Assembly (NCBI GenBank): GCA_041392805.1 | Contig: JAWKLJ010000002.1 | Coordinates: 2,495,001 to 2,559,000, forward strand | DNA length: 64,000 nucleotides | Origin: Saprospiraceae bacterium | GTDB taxonomy: Bacteria > Bacteroidota > Bacteroidia > Chitinophagales > Saprospiraceae | Direction: 5' to 3' | Shown here: one piece after another, positions 1 to 7,963 of the stretch | Layout: the number at the start of each line of letters is the position of its first letter | Numbering within the stretch: the first letter of the stretch is position 1 | Notes under the pieces: model-generated | Seen by the model: the letters and a program-made list of their open reading frames with translations, nothing else | What the model was told of the DNA's origin: nothing | Databases searched by the model: none | Position numbers and translations under genes: made by a program

Positions 1-1633
1 ATAAATCCGTGGGCAATCCAACGGTAGAATTAGTTAATAATTGAGTATACTGGCGCATTTGGGCAAAGGATGCTTTTACCGCTAATTGGTTGTTAAATTC
101 ATATCTAAAAGAAAGACGAGGTTGGAAGGAATGAAAGGTGGCGCCATTGGCTAAGTATCCAGAATAATGTATACCAACATTCAAACTGACTTTGCTTGAA
201 GGGTAAAATTCATCCTCCCAATATCCCATCCATTCTAAAGCATCAATGGGTGTCTGACCGATAATCGTATCCCGCTCAAAATTACGGTCATTTGTATTTA
301 TAGATACAAGTTGCTCAAAATTGCCAGGTCGGAAAAGGTGACTGATGAGTTGGCCACCAAATCGCATAAAATGCCGAGGGTTGGGTGTAAAGTCAAAATC
401 CTGCCTTATCGCAACATCTGTAATTCCTGATTGATAAGCTATTTGATAGGCTGATTTTTCAAAACGGTTGCCCTTGGTAAAGGAAGTAACCTGATCGTCT
501 AAGGTTTCAAAATCGAACTGGCTGTAGGTTAGGGTCGTGTTACTGAATAGTTTATTCGACCATAAATGATTCCATCGCAGTACCATTGTGAAATTCCCCC
601 AGCCAAGTCTATTTTCTAGGCTTTTAAAGGTAGTATCCCGATCCGTTAACTCTTTTCGCCTATAATTATCATGCCCATTATACATGCTTAAGAAAAGCCT
701 ATCCTTATCCGAGAAACGATGGTTGATTTTTGCATTTAGATCATAAAAAAAATAACCCACATCTCCCTGAATATCCTCGCTGTTGAAAGATTGCTGAATA
801 AATGGCTTTGCCAGGATGTCAAAATAGGTCCTCCTTCCCGAAATAATAAAGGAAGTAGTATCTTTTTTGATTGGCCCTTCTACCATGAATTTTGAAGCGA
901 TCAAGCCCAAGCTTCCAGTTCCTTTCCAGTTGTGAGCATTCCCTTCCTTCATGCTAATATCGATGACTGAAGAAAGTCGGCCACCATATCGGGCAGGAAA
1001 GCCGCCTTTGGTGATATTGACTTCGTTGATAGCATCAATATTAAATACAGAAAAAAAACCAAATAGATGGGATGCGTTATAAACCGTGACACCATCTAGC
1101 AAAATCAAGTTTTGATCCGGGCTCCCCCCGCGTACATATAAGCCTGTTTGTCCTTCTGTGCCTGATTGGATACCGGGTAGCAATTGCAAGGTTCTCATCA
1201 AATCTGTTTCCCCTAAAAGACTAGGAAGTCGTTCAATTTCTTTTGCACTGAGTTTAAGGAAGCCCATTTGGGTTTGGCTTGTCTGTGTACTATTTTGTTT
1301 CGAACCTATTTCTACCGTATTCAAATACACGCTAGGTTTGAGTATTGCTGTTATCTTTTCATCTTTCCCTAAATATAGTGATATCGTATCCGTCTGATAT
1401 CCTACAAAAGAACATAAAAGAGATATCGTATCGCCTGGAATGCTTAGACTGAAAAAGCCAAAATTATTACTGAGTGTTCCCTGCTGACTTTTAATTTCCC
1501 AAATATTCGCTCCTGAAAGGATTTCTCCTGTCTCCGCATCTTTGATAAAACCACTAATCGTAAAGGTTTGAGCTATTAAAGTATGAGAAAGGAATTGCAA
1601 TGATAAGTATAAGTAGAAATGGGGAACTTTCAT
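1..1633 (-). CDS. TonB-dependent receptor, partial (C-terminus outside window)
   Basis: Translating the minus strand from the ATG at 1633 gives an open frame of 544 codons that runs off the left edge. It starts with a signal peptide ending near LIAQ, followed by a carboxypeptidase-regulatory-like domain (about residues 25-110, 'ISGFIKDAETGEILSGANIW') and a plug domain (about 125-235) with the typical 'GLYVRGGSPDQNLILLDGV' segment. The rest is start of an outer-membrane beta-barrel rich in aromatic strands. Such receptors import siderophores, glycans or cofactors using TonB energy; the substrate cannot be told. No SusD partner is visible on this side. The gene follows mqnB by 70 bp on the same strand. 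Confidence 0.9.
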   Translation of the reverse strand, partial: MKVPHFYLYLSLQFLSHTLIAQTFTISGFIKDAETGEILSGANIWEIKSQQGTLSNNFGFFSLSIPGDTISLLCSFVGYQTDTISLYLGKDEKITAILKPSVYLNTVEIGSKQNSTQTSQTQMGFLKLSAKEIERLPSLLGETDLMRTLQLLPGIQSGTEGQTGLYVRGGSPDQNLILLDGVTVYNASHLFGFFSVFNIDAINEVNITKGGFPARYGGRLSSVIDISMKEGNAHNWKGTGSLGLIASKFMVEGPIKKDTTSFIISGRRTYFDILAKPFIQQSFNSEDIQGDVGYFFYDLNAKINHRFSDKDRLFLSMYNGHDNYRRKELTDRDTTFKSLENRLGWGNFTMVLRWNHLWSNKLFSNTTLTYSQFDFETLDDQVTSFTKGNRFEKSAYQIAYQSGITDVAIRQDFDFTPNPRHFMRFGGQLISHLFRPGNFEQLVSINTNDRNFERDTIIGQTPIDALEWMGYWEDEFYPSSKVSLNVGIHYSGYLANGATFHSFQPRLSFRYEFNNQLAVKASFAQMRQYTQLLTNSTVGLPTDL

Positions 1634-1703
1634 GATCCGAGTTTAAGAAGCATTAATGGACTAAAAATTACTAGCTACACCTCGCTTTCTCAACTACTCT
1701 CCG

Positions 1704-2378
1704 CTAAACCAAAGCCCCCAACATTTTCACCAATACCTCATTCAAATTATTAATCGCCAAGGGGATATTCCAATGCTCCCTATTCCGGGCCTCCACATAA
1801 TTGGAGATAGATCTGATTTCCAAAAAATGGACTTGTTCCAGTAAGCAGACGTAAAAAAAGGAAGCGCCTTCCATGCTTTCAATATCCGCAGCATACTTCG
1901 CTTTAAGGGCTTGGATGCTGGGCGGGTACCCATGCACTTTATTCACACTAATCCCTTCAACGGCGGGCAAAAAGGTGTTGTCTTGAACAGGATTAAGCAG
2001 CTTACCTTCGGAAAAAGGAAATTGATTGGGCGATACAAGATCAAGATCATGAACACTGATGAATTGACCATTGGCCTCCTCTACGCCAAGGTCCGCAAAG
2101 ACTTCGCTGGCAACTTGTACCACATCGCCGAGGGCCAGGTCTGGGTTGAGGGCGCCAGCAATACCTGCATTGATAACAAGGTCATAGGAGGCGGTGCTTG
2201 TTAGGGCCTTGGTCAGGCTGTAGGTCGTAAAACTTAGCCCTACGCCTGTAACCAGTAGCTGCACCTCTAAATGATCTTTTTTAAAGCGGTAATTGCCTAT
2301 TTCTTGGAATTGAGAACGGAGCCACTCCTCGGTAGGGGCCAATTCAAAAGAAGTCGCTGCCACTAACAGGATGTTCAT
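1704..2378 (-). CDS. mqnB: Futalosine hydrolase (menaquinone biosynthesis)
   Basis: Protein of 224 aa starting MNILLVAATSFELAPT, with the nucleoside-phosphorylase fold signatures 'INAGIAGAL' and 'ESMEGASFFYVC' near the C-terminus. MqnB removes hypoxanthine from futalosine in the alternative menaquinone pathway of many Bacteroidota. An upstream ATG at 2435 would add 19 unrelated residues; 2378 is preferred because the family begins at the MNIL beta-strand and an A/G-rich tract (AAAAAAAAGAAAA) precedes it. The start lies 35 bp inside the end of the PorV/Q-like gene, so the two are probably translated from one message. Confidence 0.85.
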   Translation of the reverse strand: MNILLVAATSFELAPTEEWLRSQFQEIGNYRFKKDHLEVQLLVTGVGLSFTTYSLTKALTSTASYDLVINAGIAGALNPDLALGDVVQVASEVFADLGVEEANGQFISVHDLDLVSPNQFPFSEGKLLNPVQDNTFLPAVEGISVNKVHGYPPSIQALKAKYAADIESMEGASFFYVCLLEQVHFLEIRSISNYVEARNREHWNIPLAINNLNEVLVKMLGALV

Positions 2379-3201
2379 TTTTCTTTTTTTTGTTGCGTGG
2401 TTCAAAAACGATGCCTGCTGCTGGCGTAAAACCAAGCACCTGATGATAGCTGGAAGCGATGTTTAGCATCAATTTATCCATGATTTGGTAACCGATACCC
2501 AAAGTGATGGTCGTTGGGCCCGTGGCGACTCCCAGCCTTAGATCCACCTGATCTGCCACCTGGTATTCAATGCCTACCTTCCCCTTGGCCACCTGATCGA
2601 TATCCTTTTCTACCTCTACCAATATATTCAAAATAGGGGAGGGGTGGTAGGCCATTCCAACTTGGAGCAGGGTGGGTATTTTTTCATTTTCAACGTTTTC
2701 AATCCGCATGGGGTTAAAAAGGTGGAAGGCAATGTCCACTTGTTTGGACAGGGTGGCCAACACGCCTACTTCGAAAGTAAGTGCCAGTTTGCTGCCATAC
2801 TCAGGGATGCTGGTGTTAAAAGCCAGGATTTGGCCTCCGATCGACAGTTTATCAAACAGGCGTCGGCCATATCCAAGTCCGAATCGTTGTTCATTATAGC
2901 CTTCAAAGCCAAAATTGTTGATCGTCAGGGCAAAAGTGCCCGATTTGGTCGGATAGGCTATGGCGGCGGAAAGCGATTGCAGCTCCCTTACCAGGAATCG
3001 TTGTTCGCCAGAGGCGAAAGCAGCAAATCCCGTAAGCTTAGCTAATCCAGCCTGGTTGCTGAAGGCACTGTGGATGTTATCAAAAGTGATGCCGGTGTAC
3101 CCCATTCCGGCGCTACGGCTCCCTGCTGTGGGTGGCAGACCATTCTGACTATAAAGCGTAAAGGAGATGGTAGTGAAAAACAAAAAAAGGCAGCGTTTCA
3201 T
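2344..3201 (-). CDS. PorV/PorQ-like outer membrane beta-barrel protein
   Basis: 285 aa with a signal peptide (MKRCLFLFFTTISFTLYSQ) and a small FadL/OmpP1-like barrel: 'AGSRSAGMGYTGITFDNI.SAFSNQAGLA' near the N-terminus is the typical opening of the PorV/PorQ group, followed by alternating amphipathic strands and 'RLGVATGPTTITLGIGYQI'. PorV and PorQ serve in T9SS; many paralogues have no known job. It lies between a GH1 glycosidase (31 bp upstream) and mqnB (overlap), so it is likely in one operon. Family assignment is by strand pattern, not by a single motif. Confidence 0.7.
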   Translation of the reverse strand: MKRCLFLFFTTISFTLYSQNGLPPTAGSRSAGMGYTGITFDNIHSAFSNQAGLAKLTGFAAFASGEQRFLVRELQSLSAAIAYPTKSGTFALTINNFGFEGYNEQRFGLGYGRRLFDKLSIGGQILAFNTSIPEYGSKLALTFEVGVLATLSKQVDIAFHLFNPMRIENVENEKIPTLLQVGMAYHPSPILNILVEVEKDIDQVAKGKVGIEYQVADQVDLRLGVATGPTTITLGIGYQIMDKLMLNIASSYHQVLGFTPAAGIVFEPRNKKKKNEHPVSGSDFF

Positions 3202-3232
3202 ATGGATGATGCTTGTTCAGTTTTTGGGAAAA

Positions 3233-4411
3233 TTATATGGTAATGGCGTTTTCTTCACATACTCGGGCGTAGAAGTCGCCAGCGGCGGTCATTTTTCGGT
3301 TTTTAGTGACCAAATCCACCTGAACCAATCCAAAACGGTAAGTGGGCCCCAGGTTCCATTCAAAATTATCCCAGGTACTCCAGTGGATATAACCTTTGAT
3401 ATCAAGTCCCTCGGCAATGGCCTGGTGGCAGAGCTTCAGGTAATCTTTGATGCTTTGAATGCGGACCTGCGAATCGTCTGTACAAATGCCGTTTTCGATG
3501 ATGATAATCGGTTTTTTCTGCCAGCGATGGACTTTTTTCAGGATGCGATAGAGTCCTCTGGGTTCGTAGCCCCACATTTTGTCATGTGGCATATTCCTGC
3601 GGGCCAATTTCCCTGGCTTGTCAATTTCAGTAATGGGAAAGGGGGTAAAGGGGATATAGGCATAATAAGAGATGCCCCAATAATCGACTTTCTTAAAGAT
3701 GCGGGCGGTCTTTTTGTGGTACCAACGTTCAAAAAGCCAGGCTGGCAGGTAGCCTAGCGGGTGTTTGGCATGCGCCCAAACCGTATTCATGGATATGCCC
3801 ACCCATTTATTAGGATAGGATGCTTTGACAACATCATAAACAATATTATGGGCAAGGCCGAGGTTTTTTAGAACCAAATTAGCCTTTTTCAAGCTTTTTT
3901 TGAAAGGAGGAAACCGGCCGGCTAAAAAACTAGCCAAGGCATAGACATTAGGCTCATTGAAGGTATTCCAATTGAAGACATAGTCGCCAAAATGTTCACA
4001 GCATTGCTGTGCAAAATTTACGAATGCCGAAATGGTGTCTTCTGTAAGCCAGCCCCCCATCTCTTCAAACCAGATAGGTTGGGCAAAATGGTGAAAAACA
4101 AACAAAATATCTATTCCTTCGTCATTCAGCTGTGCAAAAAAAGTTTGGTACTCCTCAACGACAACTTCGTCGAAGGGGGCAAACGGGGCTGCCTGCAATT
4201 TGGCCCAATCAACGGAACAGCGATACACCTTGCCGAATTGCTTGATATAGCCGATGTCCTCCTCTCTTCTTAGTTCATGATCGGTCGTACGTTCAAAAAC
4301 AAAACCATCTTTGGCCTTGAATCCCTTCCAGTTATGGGCAGTGGCGGTCTCCGTCTGCGCGGCAGAGGTGGAGCTTCCCCAAAAGAAAACCTTAGGAAAT
4401 TCAAGGCGCAT
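3233..4411 (-). CDS. Glycoside hydrolase family 1 (beta-glucosidase-like)
   Basis: 392 aa, no signal peptide, so probably cytoplasmic. The (beta/alpha)8 GH1 landmarks are present: 'FFWGSSTSAAQTE' at the N-terminus, acid/base glutamate E153 in TFNEPN, nucleophile E306 in IIENG, and the 'HWSTWDNFEW' aglycone-site loop near the C-terminus. This is a retaining beta-glycosidase, probably cleaving beta-glucosides or beta-galactosides. At 392 aa it is shorter than the usual 440-480 aa, with reduced loops. It lies 12 bp downstream of the propeller lipoprotein gene and upstream of the PorV/Q-like gene. Confidence 0.88.
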   Translation of the reverse strand: MRLEFPKVFFWGSSTSAAQTETATAHNWKGFKAKDGFVFERTTDHELRREEDIGYIKQFGKVYRCSVDWAKLQAAPFAPFDEVVVEEYQTFFAQLNDEGIDILFVFHHFAQPIWFEEMGGWLTEDTISAFVNFAQQCCEHFGDYVFNWNTFNEPNVYALASFLAGRFPPFKKSLKKANLVLKNLGLAHNIVYDVVKASYPNKWVGISMNTVWAHAKHPLGYLPAWLFERWYHKKTARIFKKVDYWGISYYAYIPFTPFPITEIDKPGKLARRNMPHDKMWGYEPRGLYRILKKVHRWQKKPIIIIENGICTDDSQVRIQSIKDYLKLCHQAIAEGLDIKGYIHWSTWDNFEWNLGPTYRFGLVQVDLVTKNRKMTAAGDFYARVCEENAITI

Positions 4412-4423
4412 GTGATGTCATTT

Positions 4424-5533
4424 TTAGTCGACCCAATCAGCTATGAAAATATTGGTATCCCTGGTCCCTCCATTGTTTCTATTGGAAGCAAAAACCAGTT
4501 TTTTCCCATCATAAGAAAACATGGCGAAAGAGTCAAAGACCGTATCATAGGTAATTTGCTCTAAACCAGAACCATCCAGGTTAACCATGAACAGGTTAAA
4601 AAGCCGGCCTGATTCTGTATGATGGTTAGAAGCAAAGATAACCTTTTCACCGGATGGGTGAAAGAAAGGCGCCCAATTGGCTCCACCTAAATCAGTTATT
4701 TTTTTCAAATCGGACCCATCAACGTTACAGATATAGAGTTCCATGTCGGTTGGTTGTACCAATCCTTGTGCGAGTAAATCTTTATAAGTGGTGATGGCCT
4801 CTTCGGTCTTGGGGCGAGAGGCCCTAAAGATCAATTTGGTGCCATCTGGTGAGAAAAATGCGCCACCATCATAGCCCAATTCATTGGTTACTTGTTTGAC
4901 ATCAGAACCATCCACATTCATCGTGTACAATTCCAAATCGCCAGAACGCGTAGAGGTGAAGACGATTTTGCTGCCATCGGGCGAGAGGGTCGCTTCGGCA
5001 TCATAACCAGGGCTGTCGGTTAGCTGTTGCTTAAGGTTCCCTTTAAGATCTGCTACGAAAATGTCAAAAGATTCATAAACAGGCCAAACGTATTTTCCGT
5101 TCACGACCCTGGGCGTTTCAGGGCACTCTTCGGCGCCGAGGTGAGTGGAAGCATAGACGATAGTCGTGTCTCCGGGCATAAAATAGGCGCAGGTGGTTCT
5201 TCCTTTGCCCGTACTCACCATAGGCGGCTTGTCGCCTTCATAGCCCGTGATGGGCATAAAGAATATCTGATCGCAAGCGATGTCCCATTTGGGGTTGGTC
5301 GCCTGAAAACTAAGCCGTTTGCTGTCAAAACTAAAATAGGCCTCTGCATTGTCTCCGCCAAAAGTGAGTTGTTTGACGTTTTGGAGATGTTGTTCCGCCT
5401 CGTATTTGAGCGTGTCGGCAGCCACATCGGCTTTTTCTTCCGCCTCAGACGGGTTGGATGACGTATTTTGGCAGGCCGCAACAAAAAGAAAGAAAGCCAA
5501 GCCGGTCATCAGTCGAAAAAATGGATATTTCAT
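4424..5533 (-). CDS. TolB-like (PD40/WD40) beta-propeller lipoprotein
   Basis: 369 aa with a lipoprotein signal (MKYPFFRLMTGLAFFLFVAAC, lipobox VAAC, C21). The mature part consists of repeated PD40 blades: 'DAEATLSPDGSKIVFTSTRSGDLELYTMNVDGS', 'GGAFFSPDGTKLIFRASR', 'WAPFFHPSGEKVIFASN' and 'SFAMFSYDGKKLVFASNRN'. This gives a six-bladed TolB-type propeller facing the periplasm or surface. Probable function is binding of protein or glycan; no catalytic residues are seen. First gene of the likely operon with GH1, PorV/Q-like and mqnB. Confidence 0.8.
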   Translation of the reverse strand: MKYPFFRLMTGLAFFLFVAACQNTSSNPSEAEEKADVAADTLKYEAEQHLQNVKQLTFGGDNAEAYFSFDSKRLSFQATNPKWDIACDQIFFMPITGYEGDKPPMVSTGKGRTTCAYFMPGDTTIVYASTHLGAEECPETPRVVNGKYVWPVYESFDIFVADLKGNLKQQLTDSPGYDAEATLSPDGSKIVFTSTRSGDLELYTMNVDGSDVKQVTNELGYDGGAFFSPDGTKLIFRASRPKTEEAITTYKDLLAQGLVQPTDMELYICNVDGSDLKKITDLGGANWAPFFHPSGEKVIFASNHHTESGRLFNLFMVNLDGSGLEQITYDTVFDSFAMFSYDGKKLVFASNRNNGGTRDTNIFIADWVD

Positions 5534-5555
5534 ATTGCGTTTTAAAAATTTAGGG

Positions 5556-5563
5556 CAAAAATA
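5556..5563 (-). promoter_or_regulatory. Bacteroidota-type -7 box upstream of the propeller/GH1/mqnB operon
   Basis: On the minus strand this reads TATTTTTG, matching the Bacteroidota -7 consensus TAnnTTTG, and ends 22 bp before the ATG at 5533. No clear -33 TTTG was found at the expected distance. Confidence 0.45.
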
Positions 5564-5589
5564 GAAATTTCTCCTGTTTAATGGCCTAA

Positions 5590-5609
5590 GAGCATGTTTG
5601 GAGGTAAAA
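5590..5609. repeat. Left terminal inverted repeat of the IS5-family element
   Basis: 20 bp, a perfect inverted match to 6439-6458; it is preceded by target-site TAA. Confidence 0.92.
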
Positions 5610-5620
5610 AATACTAAAAA

Positions 5621-5700
5621 TGGAAGTCAGTTTGTAACTTGAAAATTCACGACAAATTTCAAGTTATGGTAATTCAATATGAAGAATTAACTGACTTCCA
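5621..5700 (+). promoter_or_regulatory. Nested inverted repeats over the transposase start
   Basis: Outer arms TGGAAGTCAGTT (5621-5632) and AACTGACTTCCA (5689-5700) are a perfect 12-bp inverted pair. Inner arms AACTTGAAAATT (5636-5647) and AAATTTCAAGTT (5654-5665) pair at 11 of 12 positions and end directly at the ATG at 5666. RNA made through this region could fold over the initiation site and limit transposase translation. Confidence 0.6.
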
Positions 5701-6430
5701 GTGGGAAGTTATAGAGGATTTATTTCCTGAGCAAGAAAAATGCATACTGAGTTTAAGAAAAGTACTGGATGCTATTTTGTGGCTAGCACGAACAGGTACC
5801 CAGTGGCGAAATTTAGACAGTAAATTTCCAAAATGGACAGCGGTGTATCATCATTTTAGGAAATGGAAAAATGACGGTCGTTTCGAAAAGATGAATCAAC
5901 GGCTAAATGAAATTGAGCGTTATAGTGAGGATAAGGAAGAATCACCCTCTACCTTATGTGTTGATAGTCAAAGTGTTAAGATTAGTTCTTTTATAAGTTT
6001 AGATACTGGATACGACGGAGGAAAGAAAATTAAGGGCCGCAAACGACATATAGCTACCGATACGATGGGATTGATTATAGGAGCTGTAGTTAGTTCGGCT
6101 CAAGTTTATGACGGAAATGAAGGCATCAAGGTATTTGGCCAATTAAAAGAGCAACTAGTTCGATTAAAGAAAGTCTTTGCGGATGGCTCCTATAAAGGTA
6201 GCTTTGAGCAATTTATTAATGACTTACTAGAGGCCGATGTAGAAATATCATCTAGGCCTCCTAATGAAAAAGGATTTGTTCCTATTAAAACACGCTGGGT
6301 AGTGGAAAGAACATTTGGGTGGTTCAATTTTTTTCGCCGATTGTCCAAAGATTATGAGAAAACCGTAGAAAGTTCGGCTGCCTGGATATTGATCGTGAAT
6401 TGCCAAATTATATTACAAAGAATGAGGTGA
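5666..6430 (+). CDS. IS5-family DDE transposase
   Basis: 254 aa from the ATG at 5666 (a TTG at 5639 would add 9 residues). The N-terminus 'YEELTDFQWEVIEDLFP' and 'WLARTGTQWRNLD' are typical of the DUF4096-type N-terminal domain of IS5-like transposases. Catalytic triad candidates are D100 (CVDSQSVK), D173 (FADGSYKG) and E214 (RWVVERTFGWF), the last within the Y/F-[2]-R-[3]-E region that follows the conserved R. One uninterrupted frame, without a programmed frameshift. The protein catalyses cut-and-paste movement of the element that carries it. Confidence 0.93.
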   Translation: MVIQYEELTDFQWEVIEDLFPEQEKCILSLRKVLDAILWLARTGTQWRNLDSKFPKWTAVYHHFRKWKNDGRFEKMNQRLNEIERYSEDKEESPSTLCVDSQSVKISSFISLDTGYDGGKKIKGRKRHIATDTMGLIIGAVVSSAQVYDGNEGIKVFGQLKEQLVRLKKVFADGSYKGSFEQFINDLLEADVEISSRPPNEKGFVPIKTRWVVERTFGWFNFFRRLSKDYEKTVESSAAWILIVNCQIILQRMR

Positions 6431-6438
6431 TGACGAAA

Positions 6439-6458
6439 TTTTACCTCCAAACATGCTC
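6439..6458. repeat. Right terminal inverted repeat of the IS5-family element
   Basis: 20 bp, exact complement of 5590-5609; followed by the TAA target duplication. Confidence 0.92.
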
Positions 6459-6469
6459 TAAACATTTGA

Positions 6470-6661
6470 TTAAGGAATGAGTTCTAAATAAAGTAAACAT
6501 CTTGACTTGTTCTTTTCCCCTCTGACCGCGTTGAAAAAAGACTCGCGTAGCTAAGGACTTCGGCGTGAGCTCAGTCGAACGCTATGCTCGTTTTTTTCGC
6601 CTTCTCAGAGGGAAAAATTCCTACGTCAATTTTGTATACTTTATTTAAACCTCATTCCTAA
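6470..6661. repeat. 192-bp imperfect palindrome, MITE-like or structured RNA
   Basis: The two halves are imperfect reverse complements along almost their whole length: TTAAGGAATGAG at the left end against TTAGGAATGAG (complement) at the right, then shared blocks TAAATAAAGTA, TTGAC, CCCTCTGA and GAAAAAA. The centre has GTGAGCTCAGTC flanked by GGACTTCGG on one side. There is no open frame. It begins 11 bp after the IS element. A non-autonomous transposable element or a long hairpin RNA are the main options. Confidence 0.6.
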
Positions 6662-6712
6662 GTAAAGCGTTTTTCAATTTAACAAAACGTAGGGGATTTA
6701 ACATTTAGCGTC

Positions 6713-6720
6713 TATATTTG
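6713..6720 (+). promoter_or_regulatory. -7 box (TATATTTG) directly before lipB
   Basis: A perfect match to TAnnTTTG that ends only 4 bp before the lipB ATG at 6725. Transcription from it would start at or next to the start codon, giving a leaderless message. Confidence 0.4.
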
Positions 6721-6724
6721 AGCA

Positions 6725-7438
6725 ATGGAGCAAGTAATTTTCAAAGATTTGGGCTTAGTTCGTTACCAGGATGCATGGGATTACCAAACGCGACTGCTGA
6801 AGGATTTGGTAGAAAATAAAATGGCTAACCGAAAGCGAAAGGAGCAAAACCTTGTCCCATGGCCTCAAAAACACCATCTGTTATTTTGTGAGCACCCACC
6901 TGTGTATACGTTAGGAAAAAGTGGGTCATTTGATCATCTTTTATTGAGTGAATCCGAATTAGAAGCCCAAGGTTTTGAATTTTTCAAAATTAATAGGGGC
7001 GGAGATATTACCTATCATGGCCCTGGGCAAATCGTTGGCTATCCCATTTTTGACCTCGATTGCTTTTTTACGGATGTCCATAAATATGTGCGATATTTAG
7101 AAGAAGCTGTGATTTTAACCTTAGCGGATTTTGGAGTGGAGGGGACTAGAGAACCGGGGTATACTGGTGTTTGGCTGCCTGAAAAAGAAGGCCAACCCAA
7201 ACGGAAAATATGTGCTATAGGCGTTCACCTGAGTCGCTGGGTTACGATGCATGGTTTTGCCTTCAATATCAATACGAACCTTCAACATTTTCAACATATC
7301 ATTCCTTGTGGTATTCAGGACGAAGACAAAACGGTTACCTCTTTGGCCCAGGAATTAAAAGCAGCGGTAGATCTGTCTCATGTTAAACAAACATTAAAGC
7401 TTCACTTTGCCCATTTATTTGGCTTTGGTTTTGAGTAG
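6725..7438 (+). CDS. lipB: Octanoyltransferase (lipoate biosynthesis)
   Basis: 237 aa. LipB moves octanoyl groups from acyl carrier protein to lipoyl domains of enzymes such as pyruvate dehydrogenase. The family signatures are complete: 'HPPVYTLGKSG', 'NRGGDITYHGPGQIVGYPI', the catalytic lysine K161 in RKICAIGV and the catalytic cysteine C195 in HIIPCGI. Length is normal for the family. No lipA is seen nearby. Confidence 0.95.
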   Translation: MEQVIFKDLGLVRYQDAWDYQTRLLKDLVENKMANRKRKEQNLVPWPQKHHLLFCEHPPVYTLGKSGSFDHLLLSESELEAQGFEFFKINRGGDITYHGPGQIVGYPIFDLDCFFTDVHKYVRYLEEAVILTLADFGVEGTREPGYTGVWLPEKEGQPKRKICAIGVHLSRWVTMHGFAFNINTNLQHFQHIIPCGIQDEDKTVTSLAQELKAAVDLSHVKQTLKLHFAHLFGFGFE

Positions 7439-7542
7439 CTTATTTTTATCTTTGTCACCATTTTTAAGGAAATGCTGGGCATTTTGCCGTTTTTTGATCC
7501 AATACTGGAGGAATCAAGCCAGTATAGACAGCTCCAAGAGAT

Positions 7543-7944
7543 ATGAAAAAAGATATTCCAATCAAAAAAGTCGAAGATGTCGCATTGGCTATTGTACCAA
7601 GAGAGGAGGTAGAAGAAGCACTTTGGGATACGTATATTGTCAATCTCAAAACATCTGCTATCAAAAGTGTGTTGATTAGTTCGAAGGGGTATGGAGAAGT
7701 AGACGGAGAAGCCTTGAGGACGACTACCCTTAGGCATTTTTTTGAGGAAATTAATGGGGTATCAGCCGTTCAGGTCGAACCTATTCAGTCTAAGTTATTT
7801 CACCTCACGCACGAATATTGGATTAGTTTTATGCAAGAGGGGTATATGTATGATAAAAAATACATTTTTGTAAAAGGGAGTATTGATGAGGCTCATTTTA
7901 CGACGGTTCCTTTGATCAATAAAAGAGGGGTAATGATAAAATAG
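7543..7944 (+). CDS. Conserved Bacteroidota protein of unknown function
   Basis: 133 aa, no signal peptide or membrane segment, so probably cytosolic. The sequence resembles a small family widespread in Bacteroidota ('VLISSKGYGEVDGE', 'STLRHFF', 'EYWISFMQEG.MYDKKYIF', 'VPLINKRGVMIK' towards the C-terminus). From memory some family members carry a 'phenylalanyl-tRNA synthetase subunit alpha' label, which the sequence does not support: it is far too short and lacks class II synthetase motifs. It sits 104 bp after lipB and 19 bp before the thioesterase gene and may share a message with the latter. Confidence 0.8.
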   Translation: MKKDIPIKKVEDVALAIVPREEVEEALWDTYIVNLKTSAIKSVLISSKGYGEVDGEALRTTTLRHFFEEINGVSAVQVEPIQSKLFHLTHEYWISFMQEGYMYDKKYIFVKGSIDEAHFTTVPLINKRGVMIK

Positions 7945-7963
7945 TCATAGCAGTAAAATACGA

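Larger units (their letters stand above)
5590..6458 (+). mobile_element. IS5-family insertion sequence, apparently intact
   Basis: An 869-bp element bounded by perfect 20-bp terminal inverted repeats (GAGCATGTTTGGAGGTAAAA at 5590-5609 and its complement at 6439-6458). It is flanked by the direct repeat TAA (5587-5589 and 6459-6461), a 3-bp TNA-type target duplication expected for IS1031/IS427-like groups of the IS5 family. It contains one uninterrupted DDE transposase. The intact ends, duplication and frame point to a recent insertion. It landed between a propeller lipoprotein operon and lipB without breaking a recognisable gene. Confidence 0.92.

Noticed and set aside
5639..5665. TTG start of the transposase at 5639
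   Set aside because: It falls within the inner hairpin, and the family N-terminus fits the ATG at 5666 better.
7402..7737. Minus-strand frame of 111 codons opposite lipB and the next gene
   Set aside because: It is a shadow frame; both overlapped plus-strand genes are clearly conserved.
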